Assembly: GCA_948957135.1 (NCBI GenBank)
Contig: CARDBT010000008.1
Location: forward strand, 28,958 to 92,957
Direction of reading: 5' to 3'
Source: COE1 sp910588595
Lineage (GTDB): Bacteria; Bacillota; Clostridia; Lachnospirales; Lachnospiraceae
Length of the DNA: 64,000 nt
Numbering within the stretch: the first letter of the stretch is position 1; each line of letters starts with the position of its first letter. Below the pieces are notes generated by a model. It searched no databases. It worked only from the letters and a program-made list of their open reading frames with translations, and was not told where the DNA came from. This document shows positions 32,688 to 41,071 of the stretch, piece by piece. Both the position numbers and the translations under genes were made by a program.

Positions 32688-34713
32688 TATGGGTGACAGT
32701 TATCAGAATCCGAATTTGAATTCGAGTTCGAATAAAGAGGAGCGTGATGTGCAATTCTATAAGCAGGCGTATGAGAAGGAAAAAGCCCGCGCCGCTTCCC
32801 TGGCAGGGCGGCTTGCGGACGCCAGGAACGAGGCGGACAGTCTGCAGTTTCAGCTCGACCGGATCAAGAACAATCCACTGTGGAAAGCGTCGAAACCCCT
32901 GCGGCAGACAATGCACTGGGGACTGCGGAACTACAGGCGGGTTCGAAACCTGGGCGGTCCAAAGGGCATAGCGAGAAAGCTCCGGCAAAAAAAGATTGAG
33001 TCGGAGGCAAAAAAGCTTCATGGCACGGCGAGCTTTCCAACGCCGGAACAGGCTGCTGCACAGCGAGATACAAAGTTTGAACGCACGGTAAAGATCAGTA
33101 TCCTTGTCCCGCTGTGGAACAATCAGCGGGAGTTCCAGATCCAGATGCTCGAGTCTGTGATGAACCAGACGTATCAGAACTGGGAGCTGTGTCTGGCGGA
33201 CGGTTCCGACGAGGAGCACAGCTATATCGGTGAGATCTGCAGAGAGTACGCTGCGCGCGCAGACGGCAGGATCGTCTACCGCAAACTGGACAAGAACGGG
33301 GGGATCTCAGGGAACACAAACGAGTGCGTGAAGCTTGCCACAGGCGAATATATCGGTCTGTTTGATCAGGATGATATCCTGCACCCCTCCGCGCTGTACG
33401 AGTATGTGAAAGTGATCAACGAGCAGGGGGCGGACTATATTTACTGTGATGAGACCACGTTTAAGGGCGACAGCATCAACAATATGATCACGCTGCACTT
33501 TAAGCCTGATTTTGCGCCGGACAACCTCAGGGCAAACAATTACATCTGTCATTTTAGTGTGTTCTCGCGGACGCTGCTGGAGGGGACAGAACTTTTCCGG
33601 AGCGGATTTGACGGCAGCCAGGATCATGATATGATCCTGCGGCTCACAGCAAATGCCAGAAAAGTTGTACATGTGCCGAAGCTTCTGTACTACTGGCGTT
33701 CGCACAAGGCGAGCACGGCGAGCGATATCAGTGCCAAACCGTACGCCATCGCGGCGGCAAAGGGCGCGGTCGCAGACCACCTGACCAGATGCGGGTTCAA
33801 GAATTTTGAGATCAAGAGCACCAGAGCCTTTGACACGATCTTTGAGATCAAATATGAGATACTCGGCGAGGACAGGATCTCGATCCTGATTCCGAACAGG
33901 GATCATGCGGATGATCTGAGACGCTGCATCGACTCCATCAGGGAGCGCAGTACGTATGAAAATTATGAGATTATCGTCATAGAGAACAACAGTTCAGACC
34001 GAGCGGTATTTGCCTATTATGAGACCTTGAAAAAACAGAAAAACATAACAGTAGTTACCTATGATGGGGAATTCAATTATGCAAAGATCAACAACTTCGG
34101 CGCGCGCCATGCATCAGGAAAGTATCTGCTGTTATTGAATAACGATACGCAGGTGATCTCCATGAACTGGCTCGAGGCGATGCTGATGTATGCGCAGCGG
34201 CCTGATGTGGGAGCAGTCGGCGCCAAACTTTACTATGGGGACAGGACGATCCAGCACGCCGGGGTGGTCATCGGGCTCGGCGCCCACAGGACGGCGGGGC
34301 ACACGCATTACAAGATCAACTACGACAATCTCGGCTATATGGGAAAGCTGTGCTATGCGCAGAATGTGTCTGCGGTGACAGGCGCCTGCCTGATGGTCAG
34401 GAAGAGCATCTATGACGCGCTCGGCGGGCTTGACGAGCAGTTCGCGGTGGCGCTCAACGACGTGGATTTCTGCCTGCGCATTCGGGAAAAGGGCTATCTG
34501 AATGTGTTCACACCATTTGCGGAGCTGTATCATTTTGAGTCGGCGTCCCGCGGCAGCGATATCGTGGATGAGAGCAAGGCAGCGCGCTATGAGCAGGAGT
34601 CCGCGCTGTTTCGTGAGCGCTGGAAGGAGCTGCTCGCCAAAGGGGACCCGTATTACAACCCGAATTTCTCCCTCGACTACAGCGATTACTCCCTGAAAAC
34701 AGCGCTTGATTAA
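32671..34713 (+). CDS. GT2 glycosyltransferase with two GT2 domains
   Basis: 680 residues from ATG 32671 (AAAGG four bases upstream; ATG 32677 possible). The longer open frame back to 32575 lies inside the previous gene. A Glu/Lys/Ala-rich coiled coil (~20-70) comes first, then WKASKPLRQ. The first GT2 domain starts at ~141 (KISILVPLWNN, LADGSDEE, GLFDQDDILHP); the second at ~401 (RISILIPNRDHADD, VIENNSS, LLLLNNDTQ, ALNDVDFCLRIREKGY). Both appear complete. Bifunctional enzymes of this kind build alternating linkages in polysaccharides. No membrane helix is seen. It closes the export/transferase gene group, followed by two strong hairpins. Confidence 0.88.
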   Translation: MQMASDMGDSYQNPNLNSSSNKEERDVQFYKQAYEKEKARAASLAGRLADARNEADSLQFQLDRIKNNPLWKASKPLRQTMHWGLRNYRRVRNLGGPKGIARKLRQKKIESEAKKLHGTASFPTPEQAAAQRDTKFERTVKISILVPLWNNQREFQIQMLESVMNQTYQNWELCLADGSDEEHSYIGEICREYAARADGRIVYRKLDKNGGISGNTNECVKLATGEYIGLFDQDDILHPSALYEYVKVINEQGADYIYCDETTFKGDSINNMITLHFKPDFAPDNLRANNYICHFSVFSRTLLEGTELFRSGFDGSQDHDMILRLTANARKVVHVPKLLYYWRSHKASTASDISAKPYAIAAAKGAVADHLTRCGFKNFEIKSTRAFDTIFEIKYEILGEDRISILIPNRDHADDLRRCIDSIRERSTYENYEIIVIENNSSDRAVFAYYETLKKQKNITVVTYDGEFNYAKINNFGARHASGKYLLLLNNDTQVISMNWLEAMLMYAQRPDVGAVGAKLYYGDRTIQHAGVVIGLGAHRTAGHTHYKINYDNLGYMGKLCYAQNVSAVTGACLMVRKSIYDALGGLDEQFAVALNDVDFCLRIREKGYLNVFTPFAELYHFESASRGSDIVDESKAARYEQESALFRERWKELLAKGDPYYNPNFSLDYSDYSLKTALD

Positions 34714-34717
34714 AATA

Positions 34718-34746
34718 GCATCAAGCCACGTACCGCGGCTTGATGC
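34718..34746 (+). terminator. stem-loop after the glycosyltransferase operon
   Basis: GCATCAAGCC (34718-34727) and GGCTTGATGC (34737-34746) pair perfectly across a 9-nt loop, 5 bases after the stop codon. No T-run follows, so it may protect the 3' end of the mRNA or need another factor for termination. Confidence 0.55.
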
Positions 34747-34770
34747 ATCTAGGTCGCTATGCTTTCTCAC

Positions 34771-34796
34771 GGACTTCGCAGCGCAGTGCGAAGTCC
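34771..34796 (+). other. second perfect stem-loop in the same gap
   Basis: GGACTTCGCA (34771-34780) and TGCGAAGTCC (34787-34796) pair perfectly around a 6-nt loop. It is followed by TGAACAGTAAC (34802-34812), a string that also forms part of the inverted repeats at 63770 and 63900. Confidence 0.55.
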
Positions 34797-34841
34797 TGGG
34801 CTGAACAGTAACATTAAATTCAGCTAAATGTGCTATTAATC

Positions 34842-34870
34842 TTGAAATATTTCCAAATTTTTGGTTTAAT
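34842..34870 (+). promoter_or_regulatory. sigma-A type promoter for the phosphohexomutase gene
   Basis: TTGAAA (34842-34847), a 17-bp spacer and TTTAAT (34865-34870), 65 bp before the start at 34936. Confidence 0.7.
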
Positions 34871-34935
34871 AGAATTGGAATGTAGTGCAATATGACAACG
34901 CACTGATTTTAATGAATTTATGTGGAGGTAGCAGT

Positions 34936-36663
34936 ATGGGTTTTATGGATGAATTTAACTTCTGGCTCAATGACGATTATTTTGACCAGACGACGAAAGA
35001 TGAGCTCTTAAAGATCAAGGACAATGAGAGCGAGATCGAGGAACGTTTCTACAAGGAGCTTGAGTTTGGTACTGGCGGACTGCGGGGTGTGATCGGTGCA
35101 GGTACGAACCGCATGAATATCTACACTGTGAGGAAAGCGTCACAGGGACTCGCCAACTATATCATCAAGGCAAACGGACAGGAAAAAGGGATCGCCATCG
35201 CATATGATTCACGGTTTATGTCACCGGAGTTTGCTGACGAGGCGGCGCTGTGCATGGCTGCAAACGGCATCAAGGCATATGTGTTCGAATCGCTCAGACC
35301 GACGCCGGAGCTGTCCTTCGCACTCAGAACGCTTGGCTGCATCTCTGGTATTGTAGTCACGGCAAGCCACAATCCACCGGAGTACAACGGCTACAAGGTT
35401 TACTGGGAGGACGGCGCACAGATCACAGCGCCCAAGGACAAGGATATCATCAGCGAGGTGAAAGCTGTGACAGACTACCACACAGTCAAGACGATGGACA
35501 AGCAGGAAGCCATCAATGCCGGACTGTATCAGGTGATCGGCGGGGAGATCGACGATGCTTACATGGTAGAGCTGAAAAAGCAGATCATCCATCCCGATGT
35601 CATCAAGGCAGTTGCGGATGATATCAAGATCGTGTACACACCGCTTTGCGGAACGGGAAACAAGCCGGTGAGAAGAATCCTCTCTGAGCTCGGCTTTAAG
35701 AATGTGTATGTCGTACCGGAGCAGGAGAACCCGGATCCCAAGTTCACAACGCTTGACTACCCCAATCCTGAAGATCCGAAGGCGTTTACATATGCCTTAA
35801 AGCTCGCCAAGGAAAAGAATGCAGATATCGTTCTTGCAACAGATCCGGATGCGGACAGACTTGGCATATATGCATTGGATACGAAGAGCGGAGAGTACAA
35901 GGCGTTCACAGGCAATATGTCAGGAATGCTGATCGCAGAGTATATTCTGAGAGAGCGCAAGGCGACTGGCACGATGCCCGAGAACCCTGCACTTGTGACT
36001 ACGATCGTGACAACGAACATGACGGCGCCGATCACACAGGCTTACGGTGTCAAACTGATCGAGGTGCTCACAGGATTTAAATTTATCGGGGAGCAGATCA
36101 AATTATTTGAGCAGACAGGTTCGAACAACTATGTATTTGGACTGGAGGAGAGCTACGGCTGTCTTGCGGGAACACATGCGAGGGACAAGGATGCAGTTGT
36201 GGCTGTGATGTGTCTGTGCGAGGTTGCGGCATGGTGCAAGAAGAACGGCAAGACACTCTATGACATGATGCTCGAGATCTATGAGAAGTATGGTTATTAC
36301 AAAGAGACGCAGTATGCGATCACGATGAAGGGCATCGACGGCTCCAAGCAGATCGCGGCGCTCATGGATAAGTTCAGGAACAATCCTCCCAGAAAGTTTG
36401 GTGAGCTTGATGTTGTGCGTGTGAGAGATTATGAGAATGATGTCATCACGGAGCTCGAGACCGGTAAGACCTATCCGACAGGGCTGCCGAAGTCGAATGT
36501 GCTCTATTTCGACCTGACGAACGATTCCTGGTGCTGTGCTAGACCTTCCGGCACAGAGCCCAAGATCAAGTTCTACATGGGTGTCAAGGGAACGAGCCTT
36601 GAGGATGCACAGAAGAAAGTCGAAGATCTGACAAGCGAAGTGAAAGCTGTTATAGAAGAATAG
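34936..36663 (+). CDS. pgcA: phospho-sugar mutase (phosphoglucomutase/phosphomannomutase)
   Basis: 575 residues, close to Bacillus PgcA. It interconverts glucose 6-phosphate and glucose 1-phosphate, the substrate of RfbA and of UDP-glucose synthesis. The phosphoserine loop TASHNPPEYNGYK (Ser144), the metal-binding DPDADRLG, the sugar-binding GLEESYGC and the phosphate-binding RPSGTEPKIKFY are all intact. GGAGG at 34923-34927 selects ATG 34936, with MGFMDEFNFWL as N-terminus; the open frame back to 34885 has no ribosome site. The gene has its own promoter and a hairpin behind it, so it may be expressed independently of the neighbouring transferase genes. Confidence 0.93.
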   Translation: MGFMDEFNFWLNDDYFDQTTKDELLKIKDNESEIEERFYKELEFGTGGLRGVIGAGTNRMNIYTVRKASQGLANYIIKANGQEKGIAIAYDSRFMSPEFADEAALCMAANGIKAYVFESLRPTPELSFALRTLGCISGIVVTASHNPPEYNGYKVYWEDGAQITAPKDKDIISEVKAVTDYHTVKTMDKQEAINAGLYQVIGGEIDDAYMVELKKQIIHPDVIKAVADDIKIVYTPLCGTGNKPVRRILSELGFKNVYVVPEQENPDPKFTTLDYPNPEDPKAFTYALKLAKEKNADIVLATDPDADRLGIYALDTKSGEYKAFTGNMSGMLIAEYILRERKATGTMPENPALVTTIVTTNMTAPITQAYGVKLIEVLTGFKFIGEQIKLFEQTGSNNYVFGLEESYGCLAGTHARDKDAVVAVMCLCEVAAWCKKNGKTLYDMMLEIYEKYGYYKETQYAITMKGIDGSKQIAALMDKFRNNPPRKFGELDVVRVRDYENDVITELETGKTYPTGLPKSNVLYFDLTNDSWCCARPSGTEPKIKFYMGVKGTSLEDAQKKVEDLTSEVKAVIEE

Positions 36664-36675
36664 AGATGGCAGGCG

Positions 36676-36711
36676 GAAACCGGACGGCTGAGGCAAAGGC
36701 CGTCTGGTTTC
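36676..36711 (+). terminator. hairpin after the phosphohexomutase gene
   Basis: GAAACCGGACGGC (36676-36688) pairs with GCCGTCTGGTTTC (36699-36711) with one G-U pair, leaving a 10-nt loop. The tail GTTTCGT is only weakly T-rich. Confidence 0.6.
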
Positions 36712-36747
36712 GTTTCGTAGGAAGGATAATTAAAATAGGAGATCTTT

Positions 36748-37206
36748 ATGAAAAATTTGTTTGCGCAGATCATGAAGTTTGGTGTGGTAGGTGTGATCTG
36801 TTTCGTCATTGATTATATCATTGGCCTCTCAATTATGAATATTATTGTGAAGCTGGGCGGCGATCCGTTGTTCAAGCTTGCTTCCATGACAGGTTCAGCG
36901 CTTGGATTTACAGTTTCCGTGATCATAAATTATATCCTGAGTTTCAAGTTTGTCTTTGAGCGGAAAGAGGATATGGACCGCAGGAAGGAGTTTGCCGCGT
37001 TTCTCATACTGAGTGTGATCGGGCTGGGATTGAACCTGCTGATCATCTGGATCTGTGTGGGACCAGTCTACAGCGGGATCACAGTGCTCCAGCGGATCCT
37101 GAATTACGATCTGGCATACACTGGCGCGAAGGCGATCGCGACGGCGGTCGTGATGGTATACAACTTTGTCACCAGAAAGATGTTCTTGGAGAAAAAAGGG
37201 GAATGA
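36748..37206 (+). CDS. GtrA family membrane protein
   Basis: 152 residues with four hydrophobic helices. The N-terminal KFGVVGVICFVIDYIIGL and the central NYILSFKFVFERKE are characteristic of GtrA proteins, which act with GtrB enzymes, probably flipping undecaprenyl-phosphate-linked sugars. GtrB-like enzymes are encoded at 3000 and 5189, over 30 kb away in the same locus. AGGAG precedes ATG 36748. One base separates its stop from the next start. Confidence 0.88.
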   Translation: MKNLFAQIMKFGVVGVICFVIDYIIGLSIMNIIVKLGGDPLFKLASMTGSALGFTVSVIINYILSFKFVFERKEDMDRRKEFAAFLILSVIGLGLNLLIIWICVGPVYSGITVLQRILNYDLAYTGAKAIATAVVMVYNFVTRKMFLEKKGE

Positions 37207-37207
37207 T

Positions 37208-38563
37208 ATGTCACTGGCACAGAATATAAAGAAGACGATCAATTACAGCAGAAAAAACGGGTATGGCGAGGCGGTTGTCGCAGCGTGGGAGCGCGTGACC
37301 GCCAAGTATCATGCAGATTATGAATACCGTGCACCCGATCAGGATACACTCGAGCGGCAGCGGTCGGATAAGAGTATAACGGATCTTAAGTTCTCGATAC
37401 TTGTGCCGGCATATGAGACGCAGGAAGTCTATATGAGTGCGCTGATCACAAGCTGCATCGAACAGACGTATGGCAACTGGGAGCTGGTCATAGCGGACGG
37501 AAGTGCGAGTGATATCGTGAAACGCACGCTGGACAGGTACCCGGATCAGCGTATCCGGTATGTCAGACTCGAGGGAAACGACGGCATTGCCGAGAACACG
37601 AACCGGGCGATCGAGCTTGCGACAGGTGATTATTACGCTCTGCTGGACCATGATGACCTGCTGACGCCGGATGCGCTGTACGAGATGGCACATGCCGTGC
37701 AGGAGAGCAGACCGGATGTTGCGTACTCCGATGAGGATAAGTGCGATGAGTTGGGAAAACATTTTTATGATCCGCATTTTAAGCTTGACTTTAATCTGGA
37801 TTTGCTGCTGACGAACAATTATGTATGTCATTTCATGGTCGTGCGCGCCGACATTCTCAAGAAGATGCAGATCCGAAAAGAGTATGACGGATCCCAGGAC
37901 TATGATTTGATCCTGAGGGTGGTGGGAAACAGGCTGTTAAAGGAAAGGGAGAACAAGGAGGCAGAGCCGGTCGAGCAGGCTATAGTACATGTCCCGAAAG
38001 TGCTCTACCACTGGCGCTGTCATGAGAATTCTACAGCGGACAATCCGCAGAGCAAGATGTATGCCTATGAGGCAGGCAAAAAGGCACTGATCGACTTTGC
38101 GTCCCGCATGGGGTGGAAAGTGTCTGTGCGCCACAACAAGCACCTTGGTTTCTACCGCATTGAGTACAATCACGGTGTGCTGACCCACAGACCGGATCTG
38201 GCGGCGGTGGGCGGTTTTGTCGCAAGACATGGCAGGGTGGCTTCGGGTATCTATAAAGGTCAGCCGCTGTTGTATGCCGGCTATATGAACAGAATGGATC
38301 TGTATCAGGATACAGAACTGCTTGACATTCGGAATCTGGCGGTCAACAAGGCGTACCAGGGAGTCTATGAGGACGTTACAGGGCAGCCGTACGTCAGCAC
38401 ATTCTGCGCGGAGGACAAGGAGCTGCCGCAGTGGATACAGGATCTGGAGAGGACTGCAGGCGGTGAGGAAAAACTGACAAAGCTGGGCGAAAGACTCTGC
38501 AGGGAACTGACAGCAGGCGGGGCGCGGCTGCTGCTCGACCCAGTGTGTGTAAGGAAAATATAA
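37208..38563 (+). CDS. GT2 glycosyltransferase
   Basis: 451 residues from ATG 37208, one base behind the GtrA stop; the longer frame from 37166 overlaps that gene. Residues ~55-330 form the GT2 domain: KFSILVPAYETQE, IADGSASDIV, ALLDHDDLLTP (Asp-containing donor site at ~145), PDVAYSDEDKCD, NNYVCHFMVVRAD and HVPKVLYHWRCHENSTA. It resembles the first GT2 domain of the 32671 protein. The C-terminal ~120 residues are not recognised. No membrane helix is seen. Role: addition of a sugar to the wall polysaccharide. Confidence 0.87.
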   Translation: MSLAQNIKKTINYSRKNGYGEAVVAAWERVTAKYHADYEYRAPDQDTLERQRSDKSITDLKFSILVPAYETQEVYMSALITSCIEQTYGNWELVIADGSASDIVKRTLDRYPDQRIRYVRLEGNDGIAENTNRAIELATGDYYALLDHDDLLTPDALYEMAHAVQESRPDVAYSDEDKCDELGKHFYDPHFKLDFNLDLLLTNNYVCHFMVVRADILKKMQIRKEYDGSQDYDLILRVVGNRLLKERENKEAEPVEQAIVHVPKVLYHWRCHENSTADNPQSKMYAYEAGKKALIDFASRMGWKVSVRHNKHLGFYRIEYNHGVLTHRPDLAAVGGFVARHGRVASGIYKGQPLLYAGYMNRMDLYQDTELLDIRNLAVNKAYQGVYEDVTGQPYVSTFCAEDKELPQWIQDLERTAGGEEKLTKLGERLCRELTAGGARLLLDPVCVRKI

Positions 38564-38566
38564 ACT

Positions 38567-39544
38567 ATGATAAAATCGACGGTAGTGATACCAAATTACA
38601 ACGGTATCAAGTATATCCAGGCGTGTCTGGAAAGCCTGTACGGCGGCACGACAAAGGAGCTTGCAGTCATCGTGGTGGATAACGCATCTACGGACGGCAG
38701 CATGGAGCTGGTGAGGGAGCGTTTCCCGCAGGTGCATCTGATCGTGAATCAGCAGAACACAGGATTCAGCCACGCGGTGAACCAGGGGATCAGGGCGAGT
38801 ACGACACCCTATGTGATTCTTTTAAATAACGACACGCAGGCAGACCTGTCTTTTGTGCATGAGCTCGAGAAGATCATGGACAGCGATCAGGATCAAAAGG
38901 TATTTTCCGCTTCGGCAAAGCTGATATCCCTGTACGATAAGGACAGGACAGACGATGCAGGGGATTTCTACTGTGCCCTGGGCTGGGCATACGCCAGGGG
39001 AAAGGGAAAACATCCGGACAGATACACGAAGGATTGTGACATTTTTGCCTCGTGTGCAGGTGCGGCGATCTATCGAAGGGAATTGCTGGAAGAAAATCAA
39101 GTGGGGCTGTTTGATGAGGAACATTTTGCTTATTTTGAGGACATCGACATCGGCTACAGGGCAAAAATTTATGGATATAGAAACAGATTTGCGGCAAACT
39201 CTATAGTATACCACGCAGGAAGCGCTACAAGCGGTTCAAGGTACAATACCTTTAAGACCGGACTGGCATCGAGGAACAGTATCTATATGATATACAAAAA
39301 TATGCCGGTTTTGCAGATCGTGTTGAATCTGCCGTTTCTGATTATGGGATTTTTGATAAAGACACTGTTTTTTGTCAGAAAAGGAATGGGAAAGGATTAT
39401 GTGTCAGGGCTTTTGGGCGGAGTGAAGCTCTCGATGAGCCCTGCCGGAAGAAGACACAGACAAAAATTTGACAAAGAGAGATTTTGGAATTACGTGTCGA
39501 TACAACTGGAACTTTGGAAGAATTTAGTCAGACTTTTTGTATGA
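38567..39544 (+). CDS. GT2 glycosyltransferase (rhamnosyltransferase WbbL-like)
   Basis: 325 residues. STVVIPNYNGIKYIQ, VVDNASTDGS, QQNTGFSHAVNQGI and VILLNNDTQ form the GT2 core; FAYFEDIDIGYRAKIYGYR and YHAGSATSGSR match WbbL/RfbF-like rhamnosyltransferases. A hydrophobic stretch at ~255-275 may associate with the membrane. The start ATG 38567 lies 3 bp after the previous stop, so the two genes are translated together. With rfbABC nearby, dTDP-rhamnose is a likely donor. Confidence 0.85.
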   Translation: MIKSTVVIPNYNGIKYIQACLESLYGGTTKELAVIVVDNASTDGSMELVRERFPQVHLIVNQQNTGFSHAVNQGIRASTTPYVILLNNDTQADLSFVHELEKIMDSDQDQKVFSASAKLISLYDKDRTDDAGDFYCALGWAYARGKGKHPDRYTKDCDIFASCAGAAIYRRELLEENQVGLFDEEHFAYFEDIDIGYRAKIYGYRNRFAANSIVYHAGSATSGSRYNTFKTGLASRNSIYMIYKNMPVLQIVLNLPFLIMGFLIKTLFFVRKGMGKDYVSGLLGGVKLSMSPAGRRHRQKFDKERFWNYVSIQLELWKNLVRLFV

Positions 39545-39556
39545 ATAAAAAATAAG

Positions 39557-39585
39557 TTGTACTTTTGGCTCAAATATTGTAGAAT
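39557..39585 (+). promoter_or_regulatory. sigma-A type promoter for the second sugar transferase
   Basis: TTGTAC (39557-39562), a 17-bp spacer and TAGAAT (39580-39585), about 40 bp before the start at 39628. Confidence 0.55.
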
Positions 39586-39627
39586 GAAATGTGTTGAATT
39601 CTTTCCATTGGAATAAGGGTGAGAAAA

Positions 39628-41037
39628 TTGATAAGAGATAATCAGAAGTATTTTAACAGACTGCTGGTTCTGCTCGATGCACTGGTGATCACAGCCACAT
39701 ACTGGTTCTCATGGTTTTTGTGGCTCAGCGGGCTTGTGAAGGAGAATGAACCCGGCACAGGTATTTTGTCAGTGCAGGTTTATTTTATCGCGTTTCTGGC
39801 CATCGTACCGGAATATCTGATCTTATACAATTCAGTTGATTTGTATTCGTCAAAGCGCACAGCGAAGACCGTATATGAGATCTTTAATATCATAAAAGCG
39901 AATACGATCGGTCTTCTGGCGGTCATGGTAGTGCTGTTTGCCATCAATATACCGGATTTCTCACGAGGTATGGTTGGCGTGTTCTACGGGATCAATATCG
40001 TGGCGGAGTCACTGATGCGCAAGACTGTCCGGTACTGGCTCCGCAGGATGCGCAGGAAAGGATATAATATCAAGCATATCCTTTTAGTAGGATATTCGCG
40101 CGCGGGTGAGGAGTACATCAACAAGATCACAGCAAATCCAGAGTGGGGATACGAAGTGTATGGCATACTGGATGACCATGTACCCATAGGCGCAGTGTAC
40201 AAAGGTGTGAAGGTGACAGGAGAGATCGATTCGCTGCGGACCGTTCTTGCGGAAAATCCGCTTGATGAGATCAGTATCACACTTTCACTGGCAGACTATG
40301 ACAGGCTTGAGAATATTGTAAAGGTTTGTGAGAAATCTGGTGTGCACACCAAATTTATACCGGATTATAACAGTGTGATCCCAAGCAGGCCTTATCTTGA
40401 GGATCTGGATGGTCTGGCGGTGGTAAATATCAGACGGGTGCCGCTGAACAATGTGGCAAATATGCTGCTCAAACGACTGGTTGATATTGTGGGGGCACTG
40501 ATCGCGATCGTATTGTCCTCCCCGTTTATGCTGGCGGCGGTGGTCGGAGTGAAGGTGACGAGCAGGGGACCATTGATCTTTAAACAGGAAAGAGTAGGGC
40601 TTCACAATAAGCCCTTTCAGATGTATAAATTTCGGAGCATGGAGGTCCAGAATGACGCCGATGAGAAAAAGGGCTGGACGACCAAAAATGATCCGAGAGT
40701 CACAAAAGTTGGAAGAATACTGCGAAGTACAAGTATCGATGAGCTTCCACAGCTTTTTAATGTGTTAAAGGGGGACATGAGCCTGATCGGCCCGCGTCCT
40801 GAGAGACCTCTTTTTGTTGAAAAATTTAAAGAGGAAATACCAAGGTATATGATAAAGCATCAGGTCCGTCCTGGAATCACAGGCTGGGCTCAGGTAAACG
40901 GCTACAGGGGGGACACCTCGATCAAGAAGCGGATAGAGTATGACCTTTATTACATTGAAAATTGGTCGATGGCATTTGACTTTAAGATTTTATTCCTTAC
41001 ATTTTTTAAGGGCTTTATCAATAAAAATGCCTATTAG
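39628..41037 (+). CDS. undecaprenyl-phosphate sugar phosphotransferase (second initiating enzyme)
   Basis: 469 residues from TTG 39628, which AAGGGTGA precedes at good spacing and which yields MIRDNQKYFNRLLVL; GTG 39619 lies too close to its ribosome site. Four or five N-terminal helices (~15-130), a nucleotide-binding-like domain (LLVGYSRAGEEYINKI) and the C-terminal sugar transferase domain: KRLVDIVGALIAIVLSSP, SRGPLIFKQERVGL, MYKFRSME, LPQLFNVLKGDMSLIGPRPE and RPGITGWAQVNGYRGDTS. It is closer to the WcaJ/UDP-glucose type than the enzyme at 8920. Two such enzymes suggest two polymers or two linked subloci. Confidence 0.92.
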   Translation: MIRDNQKYFNRLLVLLDALVITATYWFSWFLWLSGLVKENEPGTGILSVQVYFIAFLAIVPEYLILYNSVDLYSSKRTAKTVYEIFNIIKANTIGLLAVMVVLFAINIPDFSRGMVGVFYGINIVAESLMRKTVRYWLRRMRRKGYNIKHILLVGYSRAGEEYINKITANPEWGYEVYGILDDHVPIGAVYKGVKVTGEIDSLRTVLAENPLDEISITLSLADYDRLENIVKVCEKSGVHTKFIPDYNSVIPSRPYLEDLDGLAVVNIRRVPLNNVANMLLKRLVDIVGALIAIVLSSPFMLAAVVGVKVTSRGPLIFKQERVGLHNKPFQMYKFRSMEVQNDADEKKGWTTKNDPRVTKVGRILRSTSIDELPQLFNVLKGDMSLIGPRPERPLFVEKFKEEIPRYMIKHQVRPGITGWAQVNGYRGDTSIKKRIEYDLYYIENWSMAFDFKILFLTFFKGFINKNAY

Positions 41038-41071
41038 ATGGTTTGTGCTGACGACAGCATGGAGGTTAAAA

